Shown here: one piece after another, positions 1 through 9,081 of the stretch
Layout of the letters: each line of letters starts with the position of its first letter
How positions within the stretch are numbered: the first letter of the stretch is position 1
From: Leclercia adecarboxylata
GTDB taxonomy: Bacteria; Pseudomonadota; Gammaproteobacteria; Enterobacterales; Enterobacteriaceae
Direction of reading: 5' to 3'
Assembly: GCA_901472455.1 (NCBI GenBank)
Contig: LR590464.1
Span: 1,054,001 to 1,118,000, forward strand
DNA: 64,000 bases
The notes under the pieces: model-generated
What the model saw: the letters and a program-made list of their open reading frames with translations, nothing else
The model's database searches: none
What the model was told of the DNA's origin: nothing
Made by a program: the position numbers and the translations under genes

Positions 1-2
1 CG

Positions 3-1781
3 ATGCGTAGTTTTTCCCAGCTGTGGCCCACCCTTAAACGCCTGCTGGCCTATGGCTCGCCGTGGCGTAAACCGCTGTCACTGGCAGTGGTGTTGCTGTG
101 GATCGCGGCCATCGCCGAAGTCACCGGCCCGCTGCTGATCAGCTATTTCATCGACAACATGGTGGCAAAAAATTATCTCCCGCTCGGTCTGGTGACCGGA
201 CTGGCGGTGGCCTATGTGGGCCTGCAGTTGCTGGCGGCCGGACTGCACTACGCCCAGTCACTGCTGTTTAACCAGGCCGCCGTTGGGGTGGTACAGCAGT
301 TGCGTACCGACGTGATGGATGCCGCCCTGCGCCAGCCGCTGAGCGCGTTCGATACCCAGCCCGTCGGGCAGATCATCTCGCGCGTGACTAACGATACCGA
401 AGTGATCCGCGATCTTTATGTCACGGTGGTCGCCACGGTTCTGCGCAGCGCCGCGCTGGTCGGTGCCATGCTGGTGGCGATGTTCAGCCTGGAGTGGCGA
501 ATGGCGCTGGTGGCGATGGCCATTTTCCCGGCGGTGATGATTGTGATGATCATCTACCAGCGCTACAGCACGCCCATTGTCCGTCGCGTGCGGACCTATC
601 TGGCGGATATCAATGATGGTTTCAACGAAGTCATCAACGGCATGAGCGTTATCCAGCAGTTTCGTCAGCAGGCGCGCTTTGGCGAGCGGATGGGTGAGGC
701 CAGCCGTTCACACTATATGGCCCGCATGCAGACGCTGCGGTTGGACGGCTTTCTCCTGCGCCCGCTGCTCAGCCTGTTTTCGGCCCTGGTGCTGTGCGGA
801 TTGTTGATGCAGTTTGGTTTTGCCGCACGCGGCACCATTGAGGTCGGGGTACTGTATGCCTTTATCAGCTACCTGGGCCGTCTTAACGAGCCGCTGATTG
901 AGTTGACCACGCAGCAGTCGATGCTGCAGCAGGCGGTGGTTGCTGGCGAACGCGTCTTTGAACTGATGGACCGCCCGCGGCAGGCATATGGCGATGACGA
1001 TCGTGACCTGCAAAGCGGCACCATTGAATTCGATAAGGTCTCCTTCGCCTATCGCGAGGATCGGCTGGTGTTGCAGGATATCGATCTGAAGGTGCCTTCC
1101 CGAAGCTTTGTCGCGCTGGTGGGCCATACCGGCAGCGGTAAAAGTACCCTCGCCAGCCTGCTGATGGGTTACTACCCGCTTACCGAAGGGGAAATTCGCC
1201 TCGACGGGCGTCCGCTCTCGACCCTGAGTCACGCCGTGCTGCGTAAAGGGGTGGCAATGGTGCAGCAGGATCCGGTGGTGCTGGCCGATACTTTCTACGC
1301 CAACGTGACGCTCGGGCGGCCGTTTAGCGAGGAGCAGGTGTGGGACGTGCTGGAGAAAGTCCAGTTGGCGGAGCTGGCGCGCGGCCTGCACGAGGGATCC
1401 ACACCCGGCTGGGCGAGCAGGGGAACAACCTCTCCGTGGGGCAAAAACAACTCCTGGCTCTGGCCCGGGTGCTGATTGATACGCCTCAGGTGCTGATCCT
1501 TGATGAAGCCACGGCAAGCATCGATTCTGGCACTGAACAGGCGATTCAGCAGGCGCTGGCTGCGGTGCGGGACCAGACCACGCTGGTGGGTTATCGCCCA
1601 CCGCCTCTCGACCATTGTCGAGGCAGATACCATTCTGGTGCTTCATCGCGGCCAGGCGGTTGAGCGCGGCACCCATAAGCAACTGCTTGAGGCAAAAGGG
1701 CGTTACTGGCAAATGTATCAATTGCAGTTGGCCGGTGAAGAGCTGGCCGCCAGCACCCGCGAAGAGTCGCTAAGCGCCTGA
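3..1781 (+). CDS. mdlB: MdlB-type ABC multidrug exporter half-transporter (frame broken twice)
   Basis: Inner-membrane ABC exporter subunit; in E. coli MdlA and MdlB are encoded together and probably form a heterodimer. The N-terminal half is a six-helix exporter domain and the C-terminal half an ATPase: Walker A GHTGSGKS near residue 374, signature LSVGQ, Walker B VLILDEA, and the H-loop in IAHRLS. The full span gives ~593 residues, the usual family length. The frame is lost near 1396 (one base missing before ATCCACACC) and near 1590 (one extra G in GGTGGG), yet the protein reads through perfectly when both are corrected, so sequencing error is likely. The start ATG is the third base of the window; mdlA would lie just upstream, outside it. 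Confidence 0.93.
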
Positions 1782-1833
1782 TGCACTAAAATTAAGCAAG
1801 TCGCCAGCCGCTGAATCGGTTGGTGCAAAAATG

Positions 1834-1868
1834 AAACGCACCATGCACTGTCATGGTGCGTTTTTTTT
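1834..1868 (+). terminator. mdlB terminator hairpin overlapping an NtrC site
   Basis: A 12-bp perfect stem (AAACGCACCATG / CATGGTGCGTTT) with a 6-nt loop is followed by eight T. The 3' part also reads TGCACT-N5-GGTGCG at 1844-1860, matching the NtrC consensus TGCACY-N5-GGTGCA at all but the last base. It lies about 70 bp upstream of the glnK sigma-54 promoter, a usual distance for an enhancer. Confidence 0.8.
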
Positions 1869-1912
1869 CATCTTCTCTCCGCCACGCCTCATCTTTCCTC
1901 TCTTTTCAATTC

Positions 1913-1928
1913 TGGCACACCCCTTGCA
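1913..1928 (+). promoter_or_regulatory. sigma-54 (RpoN) promoter of glnK-amtB
   Basis: TGGCAC-N5-TTGCA is a perfect -24/-12 element with GG at 1914-1915 and GC at 1926-1927, about 50 bp upstream of the glnK ATG. Together with the NtrC-like site at 1844-1860 it indicates nitrogen-limitation control, as known for glnK-amtB in enterobacteria. Confidence 0.93.
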
Positions 1929-1977
1929 ATACCTAATCAGTTCGCGAGCCATTACCGAATTCTGACTGGAGAGATAT

Positions 1978-2318
1978 ATGAAGCTGGTTACCGTGGTCAT
2001 CAAACCATTCAAGCTCGAAGACGTGCGTGAAGCACTCTCTTCAATGGGTATTCAGGGACTGACCGTCACCGAGGTGAAAGGCTTTGGGCGACAGAAAGGT
2101 CATGCAGAGCTGTACCGTGGCGCCGAATACAGCGTCAACTTCCTGCCAAAAGTGAAGATTGACGTGGCGATCGCCGACGATCAGCTGGATGAAGTCATCG
2201 ATGTGATTAGCAAAGCAGCCTATACCGGCAAAATTGGCGACGGCAAAAATTTTCGGTTGCTGAGCTGCAACGCGTTATTCGCATTCGTACAGGCGAAGCC
2301 GACGAAGCGGCACTGTAA
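1978..2318 (+). CDS. glnK: PII-type nitrogen signal protein GlnK
   Basis: Trimeric PII protein that senses 2-oxoglutarate and ATP/ADP and plugs the AmtB channel when ammonium is plentiful. The T-loop with the uridylylation tyrosine is visible (HAELYRGAEY). The correct protein has 112 residues ending TGEADEAAL. Here two extra bases near 2244-2255 (AAAAA for AAAA, CGGTT for CGTT) throw the C-terminus out of frame, and the annotated end is the restored stop. The length of 341 nt equals 339 plus these two insertions. amtB follows 33 nt later under the same sigma-54 promoter. Confidence 0.93.
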
Positions 2319-2351
2319 AAAATCAGGCACACAGTGATAGGGATCGAGAAA

Positions 2352-3643
2352 ATGAACACAACAACACTCAAAGCAGGTCTGGGGTCTCTGGCACTGCTGC
2401 CGGGGCTGGCAATGGCTGCACCGGCGGTGGCAGACAAAGCCGATAACGCCTTTATGATGATTTGCACCGCGCTGGTGCTGTTTATGACCATTCCGGGGGA
2501 TTGCGCTGTTTTACGGCGGCCTGATCCGCGGTAAAAACGTCCTCTCCATGCTTACCCAGGTAACAGTGACCTTCGCTCTGGTGTGCGTCCTGTGGGTCGT
2601 CTACGGCTACTCGCTGGCCTTTGGTGAAGGCAACGCCTTCTTCGGCAGCTTTAACTGGGCGATGCTGAAAAATATCGAGCTGACCGCGGTGATGGGCAGC
2701 TTCTATCAATACATTCACGTGGCATTCCAGGGGTCGTTCGCCTGTATCACCGTCGGCCTGATTGTGGGGGCGCTGGCGGAACGTATTCGCTTCTCCGCGG
2801 TGCTGATCTTCGTGGTGGTGTGGCTTACCCTCTCCTATGTGCCGGTGGCGCATATGGTCTGGGGCGGTGGTCTGCTGGCCTCCCATGGCGCGCTGGACTT
2901 TGCGGGCGGTACCGTTGTGCACATCAACGCCGCGGTAGCGGGCCTGGTAGGCGCATACCTGATTGGCAAACGCGTCGGTTTTGGCAAAGAGGCCTTCAAA
3001 CCGCACAACCTGCCGATGGTCTTTACCGGTACCGCGATCCTCTACTTCGGCTGGTTTGGCTTTAACGCCGGTTCCGCCAGTGCAGCAAACGAAATCGCGG
3101 CGCTGGCCTTCGTGAACACCGTGGTGGCAACGGCGGGCGCTATCCTCTCGTGGATCTTCGGCGAGTGGGCGGTACGCGGTAAGCCTTCCCTGCTGGGTGC
3201 CTGTTCCGGTGCAATTGCCGGTCTGGTGGGGTATCACGCCGGCCTGTGGCTTTGTCGGTGTGGGGCGGCGCGCTGATCATCGGTATCGTCGCGGGTCTGG
3301 CCGGTCTGTGGGGCGTCACTGCGCTGAAACGTGTTCTGCGTGTGGACGATTCCTTGCGATGTGTTTGGCGTGCACGGCGTGTGTGGTATCATCGGCTGCA
3401 TCATGACCGGCTTCTTTGCTTCTACCTCCCTGGGCGGCGTGGGCTACGCAGAAGGCGTGACCATGGGCCATCAGGTTCTGGTGCAGCTGGAAAGTATCGC
3501 TATTACGGTGGTCTGGTCTGGCGTAGTGGCCTTCATCGGCTACAAGCTGGCGGACATGACGGTGGGTCTGCGCGTACCAGAAGAGCAGGAGCGCGAGGGT
3601 CTGGACGTCAACAGTCACGGCCGAGAATGCGTATAACGCTTAA
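2352..3643 (+). CDS. amtB: Ammonium channel AmtB
   Basis: Trimeric inner-membrane ammonium/ammonia channel partnered with GlnK. It begins with a cleavable signal sequence ending in GLAMAAPAVADK, and eleven membrane helices follow. AFQGSF, MVWGGGLL and FGVHGVCG are recognisable pore and core segments, with the pore histidines in HMVW and in the FGVHG region. The length is that of E. coli AmtB (428 residues) plus five inserted bases, near 2498, 3231, 3263, 3353 and 3611, each an extra base in a short run. Five independent +1 errors in a conserved gene point to poor base calling. A strong terminator follows directly. Confidence 0.92.
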
Positions 3644-3651
3644 GTAGAAGC

Positions 3652-3679
3652 AAACGGCAACCTCTCGGTTGCCGTTTTT
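3652..3679 (+). terminator. amtB terminator
   Basis: Stem AAACGGCAAC / GTTGCCGTTT with a 6-nt loop and a T run, nine bases after the amtB stop. Confidence 0.88.
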
Positions 3680-3687
3680 GTATTTGC

Positions 3688-3710
3688 CCCCTCTCCCTGA
3701 GGGAGAGGGG
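3688..3710. repeat. CCCTCTCCC palindrome, family copy 1
   Basis: Perfect inverted repeat CCCCTCTCCC-TGA-GGGAGAGGGG between the 3' ends of amtB and tesB. Related palindromes recur near 26.32, 33.19, 36.67 and 57.45 kb, always at gene ends, so this is a dispersed intergenic repeat. Confidence 0.75.
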
Positions 3711-3731
3711 CAGGGCATCAGCGCGCAGCTG

Positions 3732-4591
3732 TTATCCCCGGTTGCGCATTACCCCTTCCTGCACCGTAGAAGCAACCAGCACGCCATCCTGAGTATAAAA
3801 CTCACCGCGAACAAACCCGCGAGCGCTCGACGCAGAGGTACTCTCCACGCTGTACAGCAGCCAGTCGTTCATATCAAACGGACGGTGGAACCACATCGAA
3901 TGGTCGATGGTGGCAACCTGCATCCCTTTCTCAAGGAAGCCCACGCCATGAGGCTGCAGGGCAACCGGCAGGAAGTTGAAATCAGAGGCATAACCCAGCA
4001 GATACTGATGCACGCGGAAATCTTCCGGCACCGTTCCATTGGCGCGTATCAGACCTGACGCGCCGGCTCGGCGGTATGGCCCTTCATCGGGTTATGGAAC
4101 TCAACCGGGCGGATCTCCAGCGGCTTGTCGCAAAGAAACTTCTCTTTAACCTGCGGCGGCAGCAGATGTGCCAGCGCGCGGGCAATGTCCGTTTCAGAAC
4201 GTAACGTATCCGGTGCCGGGGCAGGGGGCATCACTTTCTGATGCTCATACCCTGGCTCCGGTGCCTGGAATGACGCGGTCATATAGAAGATCGGCTTACC
4301 ATTCTGCACAGCCGCCACGCGGCGGGCGCTAAAGCTGTTGCCGTCACGCAGGACTTCCACGTCATAGACGATCGGTTTCTGGCTGTCGCCCGGGCGCAAA
4401 AAGTAGCTGTGAAAGGAGTGCACAAAGCGTTCTGCAGGTACTGTCTCTTTCGCTGCATAAAGGGCTTGCCCCACAACCTGACCGCCGAATACCTGGCGTA
4501 AGCCCAGATCTTCGCTTTGTCCCCGAAAGAGTCCTTCTTCAATTTTTTCCAGGTTTAATAATGTCAGCAGATTGCCTAGTGCCTGACTCAT
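3732..4591 (-). CDS. tesB: Acyl-CoA thioesterase II
   Basis: Cytosolic double-hotdog thioesterase that hydrolyses medium- and long-chain acyl-CoA. The conserved core shows [19 protein letters not shown] near the start, [12 protein letters not shown], and [10 protein letters not shown] holding the active-site aspartate of the Asp-Thr-Gln triad. The start is placed at MSQALGNLL, matching E. coli TesB, rather than four codons upstream. One base is missing near 4048 (CAGGTCTGATACGC should read CAGGTCTGGATACGC), which splits the frame. The corrected length is 286 residues. ybaY is divergent. Confidence 0.93.
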
Positions 4592-4800
4592 AGTCGTCCT
4601 CAATTAAAACGCCGTGGCGAAAGATAGAGAGAGTATAACGCAGAAAAGGAAGTGGTCCGATGGGTGCAATAATCTGAATAACAGGGAGATTCCAGGCATA
4701 AATAAGTGATGTGTGCCACACTTACTCTCGTTATGTTTATGTTAACCACTCATTCTGGCGGTATCGATCCCGCTGGTGCATTGATGATAAGGAGAACTCA

Positions 4801-5371
4801 ATGAAACTCGTGCACGTGTTAAGTGGTTTAGCGGTAGCGGTTGCTCTTTCTGCCTGCGCAGATAAAAGTGCAGATATACAGACGCCAGCGCCAAACCCAA
4901 ACACTGCTGGTGTGGCAACTCAGCCGACTATTCAGCAGCCTAATGTATCCGGGACCATCTGGATCCGTCAGAAAGTAGCTTTGCCGCCGGATGCGGTATT
5001 AACCGTCACCCTGTCTGATGCTTCGCTGGCCGATTCACCATCAAAAGTGCTGGCGCAGCAGGCGACCCGTACTGAAGGTAAACAGGCCCCGTTCAAGTTT
5101 GAATTGCCGTTTAACCCGGCGGATGTGCAGCCAAACGCACGTATCCTGCTGAGCGCGGCGATCACCATTAACGATAAGGTTGTACTGATGACCGATATCG
5201 TCAAGCCGGTCATTAATCAGGGCGGTACAAAAGCCGATCTGGTGCTGGTGCCAGTACAGCAGACCTCGTTGCCGCTGCAGCCTGGCGGCGGGTGCGCCAA
5301 CAACTGTACCTTCCACCTCGCCAACTCAGGTTAGCCCGTCTACGGCTACCCCGGCACCTACCCAGCTTTAA
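4801..5371 (+). CDS. ybaY: YbaY-like outer-membrane lipoprotein
   Basis: Lipoprotein of the YbaY/YscW family. A signal peptide with lipobox LSAC puts the acylated cysteine at residue 19. A proline/glutamine-rich linker follows, then a beta-rich domain from about residue 45 (SGTIWIRQKVALPPDA). One extra base near 5289 truncates the frame at 5334; in the shifted frame the protein continues as a Thr/Ser/Pro-rich tail ending TPAPTQL, giving 189 residues, close to the E. coli length. Function is not well defined in the family. Confidence 0.85.
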
Positions 5372-5378
5372 TGTTGCC

Positions 5379-5406
5379 AGCCCCTCTCGCCTGAGAGGGG
5401 CTTTTT
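5379..5406. terminator. Convergent terminator between ybaY and ybaZ
   Basis: Stem AGCCCCTCTC / GAGAGGGGCT with loop GCCT and a T run on the + strand. It lies seven bases after the ybaY stop and touches the ybaZ stop. Confidence 0.82.
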
Positions 5407-5717
5407 AATACCGCCAGCGGTATTGTTGCAAATCGATCTGGCCCACTGCCTGAAACCTGCACCCCTTCGCTGGAGCAAGGCCTGACGCTGCCGCTGCAAA
5501 TCGGGCCGGTTAAAGAGATTGCCCCATGGCGGTTCACCACCCGATGCCAGGGCAGAGTGCTCCCTTCCGGCAACCGTTTGAGAACGCCACCCACCTGCCG
5601 TGCTGCACGAGGAGAACCTGCCAGTCGTGCTACCTCACCATAAGTCGTGACGCTCCCTTCGGGAATCGAGGCCACTATCTGCCAGACCCGTTGGGGAAAA
5701 GTGTCGTGTTCGTCCAT
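5405..5717 (-). CDS. ybaZ: Alkyltransferase-like DNA-repair protein YbaZ
   Basis: Non-catalytic relative of O6-alkylguanine alkyltransferase that binds O6-alkylguanine and flags it for nucleotide excision repair. The diagnostic PWHRVV replaces the PCHRV active-site cysteine motif with tryptophan. The helix-turn-helix segment YGEVARLAGSPRAARQVGG is present. The start MDEHDTFPQRVW was chosen because E. coli YbaZ is homologous from there. The C-terminal ~35 residues are scrambled by about three single-base errors between 5430 and 5505; corrected, the protein ends QYRWRY with about 103 residues. Confidence 0.88.
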
Positions 5718-5827
5718 TTTTTTACTCCTGTGTTGAGAGCATGATAAAGATTCACCGCCAGGACAGGAAGAAAACGTGCACTCTGTAAACGCTTTGCGCA
5801 ATAAAGCACCACCCGGACGCGGTTAAC

Positions 5828-5856
5828 TTGCAATTGCGATCGGGTACAGTGATAAT
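5828..5856 (+). promoter_or_regulatory. Promoter of the 4.5S RNA gene
   Basis: TTGCAA, a 17-bp spacer, then GATAAT. Initiation about seven bases downstream would leave a ~25-nt 5' leader before the mature RNA, consistent with the RNase P-processed leader known in E. coli. Confidence 0.7.
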
Positions 5857-5888
5857 GCGCCAGCGCGTTGGTTATCAACGCTCTCAAT

Positions 5889-6002
5889 GGAGGCTCTGTT
5901 GGTTCTCCCGCAACGCTACTCTGTTCACCAGGTCAGGTCCGGAAGGAAGCAGCCAGGGCAGACGACGTGTGTGCCGGGATGTAGCTGGCAGGGCCTCCAC
6001 CC
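5889..6002 (+). ncRNA. ffs: 4.5S RNA of the signal recognition particle
   Basis: A 114-nt RNA with the same length as E. coli 4.5S RNA and near-identical sequence. The conserved tip GGTCAGGTCCGGAAGGAAGC that binds Ffh is intact, and the 5' end (GGAGGCTCTG) pairs with the 3' end (AGGGCCTCC). It works with Ffh and FtsY in co-translational targeting of inner-membrane proteins. Confidence 0.97.
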
Positions 6003-6295
6003 ATTTCTGCCTCTGAAAACCTCTCAATTCTCTTTATCCTTCACTCTTTTCGTCTCTTACGCTCCGTATCGGTCCAATATCCATGGCAACAGTAAGTACA
6101 TTATATATTTCTGAGTTGTCCTGTTTATTTCCTTAATTGTCATCATACTGAAATGTGGTTGTCATTATTCTGTCATAAATGTTGTGCAGGTTAAGTGTGA
6201 CATTTTTATGATATATAAGCTGGCAATATATATCTGGATAATAATGATAACTTCGTGTATTAATTTAACAAATTGATGTCAAGGATGTAGCCACT
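6003..6295. other. AT-rich spacer without a recognisable gene
   Basis: Markedly more AT-rich than the flanks, especially from 6060 to 6290. No convincing coding frame was seen. It presumably holds the promoter of the cassette that starts at 6296 and marks the left edge of accessory DNA. Confidence 0.5.
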
Positions 6296-6546
6296 ATGAC
6301 CACTGCCGTGCTGAATGTAAAATTGACGAAGCGCTAAAAGAGAAGCTTCGTCACTACGCAGAAGTGAATAATGAGAATCTCAGCGTTACCACAGAGAAAC
6401 TGCTGCAAATGGCATTTTCTGTAGCAGACGAGGCGGGAGTAACGGAAGAGGATATCGATAATCAACATACGGAAGAAGAGAGCGTAGCACCTTTTACTCC
6501 TAAAGAAATCAAAGCATTAAGAAAAATTCTGAAGAAGAAAAAATGA
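6296..6546 (+). CDS. Putative ribbon-helix-helix antitoxin-like protein (one frameshift)
   Basis: Restoring one missing A near 6325 (AAAATTGAC should be AAAAATTGAC) gives an ~83-residue protein starting MTTAVLNVKIDEALKEKL. This resembles the N-terminal DNA-binding strand and helix of RelB/DinJ/MetJ-Arc antitoxins. Two helices and an acidic linker (HTEEESVAPFTP) follow, then a lysine-rich end (RKILKKKK). Without the correction the frame stops after 13 codons, though an internal ATG at 6364 would still give 60 residues. Its stop overlaps the next start (ATGA), so the two are probably translationally coupled. The family assignment is inference from the N-terminal pattern. Confidence 0.6.
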
Positions 6547-6761
6547 AACAACATCAGCAATCAACCGCCAGCAGCTACTCGGAAGCCTGCACGCTTCTGC
6601 GCTCTGGCTATGTCAAACATGTCCGCCTGGGCTGGGATGTTGGCAGTGATGAGTTCTTTCGAATTGCGTCTGACTGGTGCGATACCGGGGCTAAAATAAA
6701 GAAAGAAGGCGATAGTTTTGTTATTTCCCTTAAAGGTTTCCCTATCCCTGCTCAGCACTGA
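6543..6761 (+). CDS. Unrecognised 72-residue protein, partner of the antitoxin-like gene
   Basis: Small soluble protein, 72 residues, overlapping the preceding stop by four bases. I do not recognise the family. Visible features are a polar N-terminus, the core YVKHVRLGWDVGSDEFFRIA with three aromatic residues, and a C-terminal strand-like stretch SFVISLKGFPIP. The order (putative DNA-binding protein, then small coupled protein, then strong terminator) is that of a toxin-antitoxin operon, but no toxin motif is evident. Confidence 0.6.
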   Translation: MKQHQQSTASSYSEACTLLRSGYVKHVRLGWDVGSDEFFRIASDWCDTGAKIKKEGDSFVISLKGFPIPAQH

Positions 6762-6776
6762 CTTCCTTCCTGCTGA

Positions 6777-6812
6777 AAATGTCTGACTGTAATGATTACA
6801 GTCAGACATTTT
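6777..6812 (+). terminator. Strong terminator after the two-gene cassette
   Basis: A 16-bp perfect stem (6777-6792 with 6796-6811) with loop TGA. It is A-rich on the left and T-rich on the right, so it could stop transcription from both sides. Confidence 0.85.
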
Positions 6813-6888
6813 TGAATCTCCCCGTCGGGGGAATTATTTGTGCGCCCGCTCACTTTTTACGGTAATAAATATTACCGTTTGCAGAACG

Positions 6889-8311
6889 TTATACAAAGGG
6901 GCGTTTGAATGCTTGCCCGCCTTTATTCAGCGCCAGCCACAGCGGCTTGATCCGCATCAGCGCACTTTCCAGCTCCGCTGTCTCCAGCGAAAAGGGCATC
7001 CGCAGATAGCGGTCGAAGGACCCGGAAAGCCCAAAGCGCGTCCCGGTCCCCAGATGGATCCCTGCCGCTTCGGCGCGGGTGGCCAGCTGGGTTGCCAGCA
7101 TATCCGGCAACTCCACCCAATAGGAAAGCCCACCTTCCGGCATTTGAAAACGCCATTCCGGGAAATGTTCACGCAGCAACGCCGCACAGCGATCCCGCCG
7201 CTCGCGCAGCATCTCCCGCCTGGCGGGTAAAAATGTGTCGCCATTTTCAATCAACCACAGGGTGGCCAGCTGTTCAAGCAGCGGCGATCCCAGATCGAGC
7301 GTATCGCGGGTTTGCGCCAGCGCCGCGATAGTGCGCGCCGGCGCACGCACCCAGCCCAGACGCAGGCCTCCCCAAAAACTTTTTCCCGCTGAGCCCAGGG
7401 TAATGACATTGCCGTTTGGGCAGAAGGAGGCCAGCGGCGGGGGCGGGGGCGCATCGAACCAGAGATCAACCATGGTTTCATCCACCACCAGCGTGGTGCG
7501 GGCATGGGCGGCAATGGCGGCAATGGCCTCACGGCTGGTCGCATCCATGCAGCGGCCGGTGGGATTATGAAAGTCCGGCATCAGGTACGCCAGGCGCGGC
7601 GCGGTCTGGGCGAGGGTGGCGGCAAAGCCATCAATATCCCAGCCTGTCTGTGGCAGCGATACGCCAACCGGACGGCAGGAGGCACCCTGAATGGCGGTGA
7701 TAGCCAGCGGGTAGGTAGGGTGATCCACCACCACCCGATCGCCTGGGCCGGTGAACATCCGCAGCACCAGCGCCAGCCCGCTGACGGCCCCGTTAACCAC
7801 CATCACCTCTTCTGGCCGGGTAGGCAGACCCCGTGCCGTATAGCGCGCAGCGATGGCATCGCGCAGCGCCAGCAATCCCAGTTGGTCGTAGCCGGTTTGC
7901 GTCAGATGCTGCGTAATGGCAGTCAGGGCGTGGGTGTAAGCCTGATGGATCTCCGGCCCGGCACCCAGTGCGGCGGTAGAGAGATCCAGCGCCGCACTGG
8001 CGTTAGCGCGGGTAGGGGGCGTGCGGCTGTCGGGCAGGATCACCCGCGACCCGCTGCCATGGCGGCTTTCGAGGTAGCCTTCATCACGCAGGTGCGCAAG
8101 CGCGCTGCTGACGGTGGTACGGCTTACCGCCAGGGTTAAGGCCAGCTCGCGTTCGCGCTGGCAGGCGCGTATCCAGCGCCAGCCTGCCATCAAGGATCAG
8201 CAGGCGTAGCGCATCGGCAAGCTGACGCCAGAGCGGGGTACGGGAGGTGTCCTGCTGCCAGTGGCCTAACAGGCGGACTAATGACTGGCTTCCAAATCGA
8301 CGTGATGACAT
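6889..8311 (-). CDS. yczR: MocR-family (GntR-aminotransferase) regulator, YczR-like
   Basis: A chimeric regulator of ~474 residues: an N-terminal winged helix of the GntR type (TPLWRQLADALRLLILDGRL, then LAVSRTTVSSALAHLRDEGY) joined to a fold-type-I aminotransferase domain. The PLP pocket is recognisable in DFHNPTG, VVDETMVDLWF and GSAGKSFWGGLRLGW, where the lysine should form the Schiff base. One base is wrong near 8160, splitting the DNA-binding domain. Known MocR proteins bind PLP and control a few neighbouring genes. The divergent yczE-like gene 85 bp away matches the known yczR/yczE pairing, so the name is by family and context. Confidence 0.82.
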
Positions 8312-8316
8312 AAGCA

Positions 8317-8338
8317 GTCCACTTTTTCAAAACTGGAC
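8317..8338. promoter_or_regulatory. Possible operator between yczR and yczE
   Basis: Inverted repeat GTCCA-N12-TGGAC in the 85-bp space between the two divergent starts, a fitting place for the MocR-type regulator to act on both promoters. MocR operators are often direct repeats, so this remains a guess. Confidence 0.35.
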
Positions 8339-8396
8339 ATTAATCATAGTGCCATTTCAGGTGATGATGAAAGTCGAGATAACCGGGAGAAAGATT

Positions 8397-9005
8397 ATGC
8401 TGCGTCGATTACTTCAGCTTTACGTCGGATTAAGCCTGTATGGCCTGTCAACGGCGATGTTTATACGTTCGGATCTGGGGGCCGATCCGTGGAATGTCTT
8501 CCACCTTGGGGTGGCCAAACTGCTGGCAATGGATATTGGCACCGTCATTATCCTCACCGGCGTGCTGGTGCTACTGCTGTGGATCCCGCTACGACAGCGC
8601 CCGGCCTTGGCACCATCAGTAACGTGATTGCCATTGGTCTGGCCGCCGATGTCGCGCTAAGGTTCATCCCGGCTATCGACTCCCTGATGGTGCGCAGCCT
8701 GTTGCTGGTCAGCGCGGTGATCGTCAATGCGCTGGCGACCGGCATGTACATTGGCGCCGGGTTTGGTGCCGGGCCGCGCGACGGCCTGATGACCGGGATC
8801 AACGCCCGCACCGGCTGGTCGGTTCGCAGCGTGCGCACGGCGATTGAGGTGTCAGTCCTGCTGACAGGATGCGTGCTGGGGGGGCACGTTTGGCGTGGGA
8901 ACCGTGCTCTATGCCTTAAGCATCGGCCCGCTGATCCAGATCTGCCTGCCGTGGTTTCGTCAGAAGCCGCGTATGTTAGCCCCGCAGCCTGAGCGCGTTG
9001 TTTGA
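8397..9005 (+). CDS. yczE: YczE-like integral membrane protein
   Basis: Polytopic inner-membrane protein of ~202 residues with about five hydrophobic segments. The N-terminus shows the family pattern MFIRSDLGADPWNVF, repeated in related form later as GAGFGAGPRDGLMTGI. The start ATG at 8397 follows GGGAGAAAG. One base is missing near 8600 (CCCGGCC) and one is extra near 8886 (a run of seven G), so the frame shifts out and back; the corrected end is PERVV. Function is unknown in the family; control by the adjacent MocR regulator is inferred. Confidence 0.78.
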
Positions 9006-9023
9006 TTTTGCGAAGCGCTCACA
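9006..9023. promoter_or_regulatory. lac operator upstream of lacI
   Basis: TTTTGCGAAGCGCTCACA is the exact reverse complement of the 18 bases in front of lacZ (10236-10253). It contains the lac half-site GCGCTCACA. It begins directly after the yczE stop, 58 bp before the lacI start, so it could give autoregulation and a looped repression complex. Confidence 0.8.
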
Positions 9024-9081
9024 TGCTTTGTGCGGTGGGTTATGACAAAATACGTGCATCACTCCTTGCAACGCGACGCGC

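Noticed and set aside
2482..3237. A 251-codon - strand frame opposite amtB
   Set aside because: Gly/His/Arg-rich low-complexity product opposite a conserved channel; no family match.
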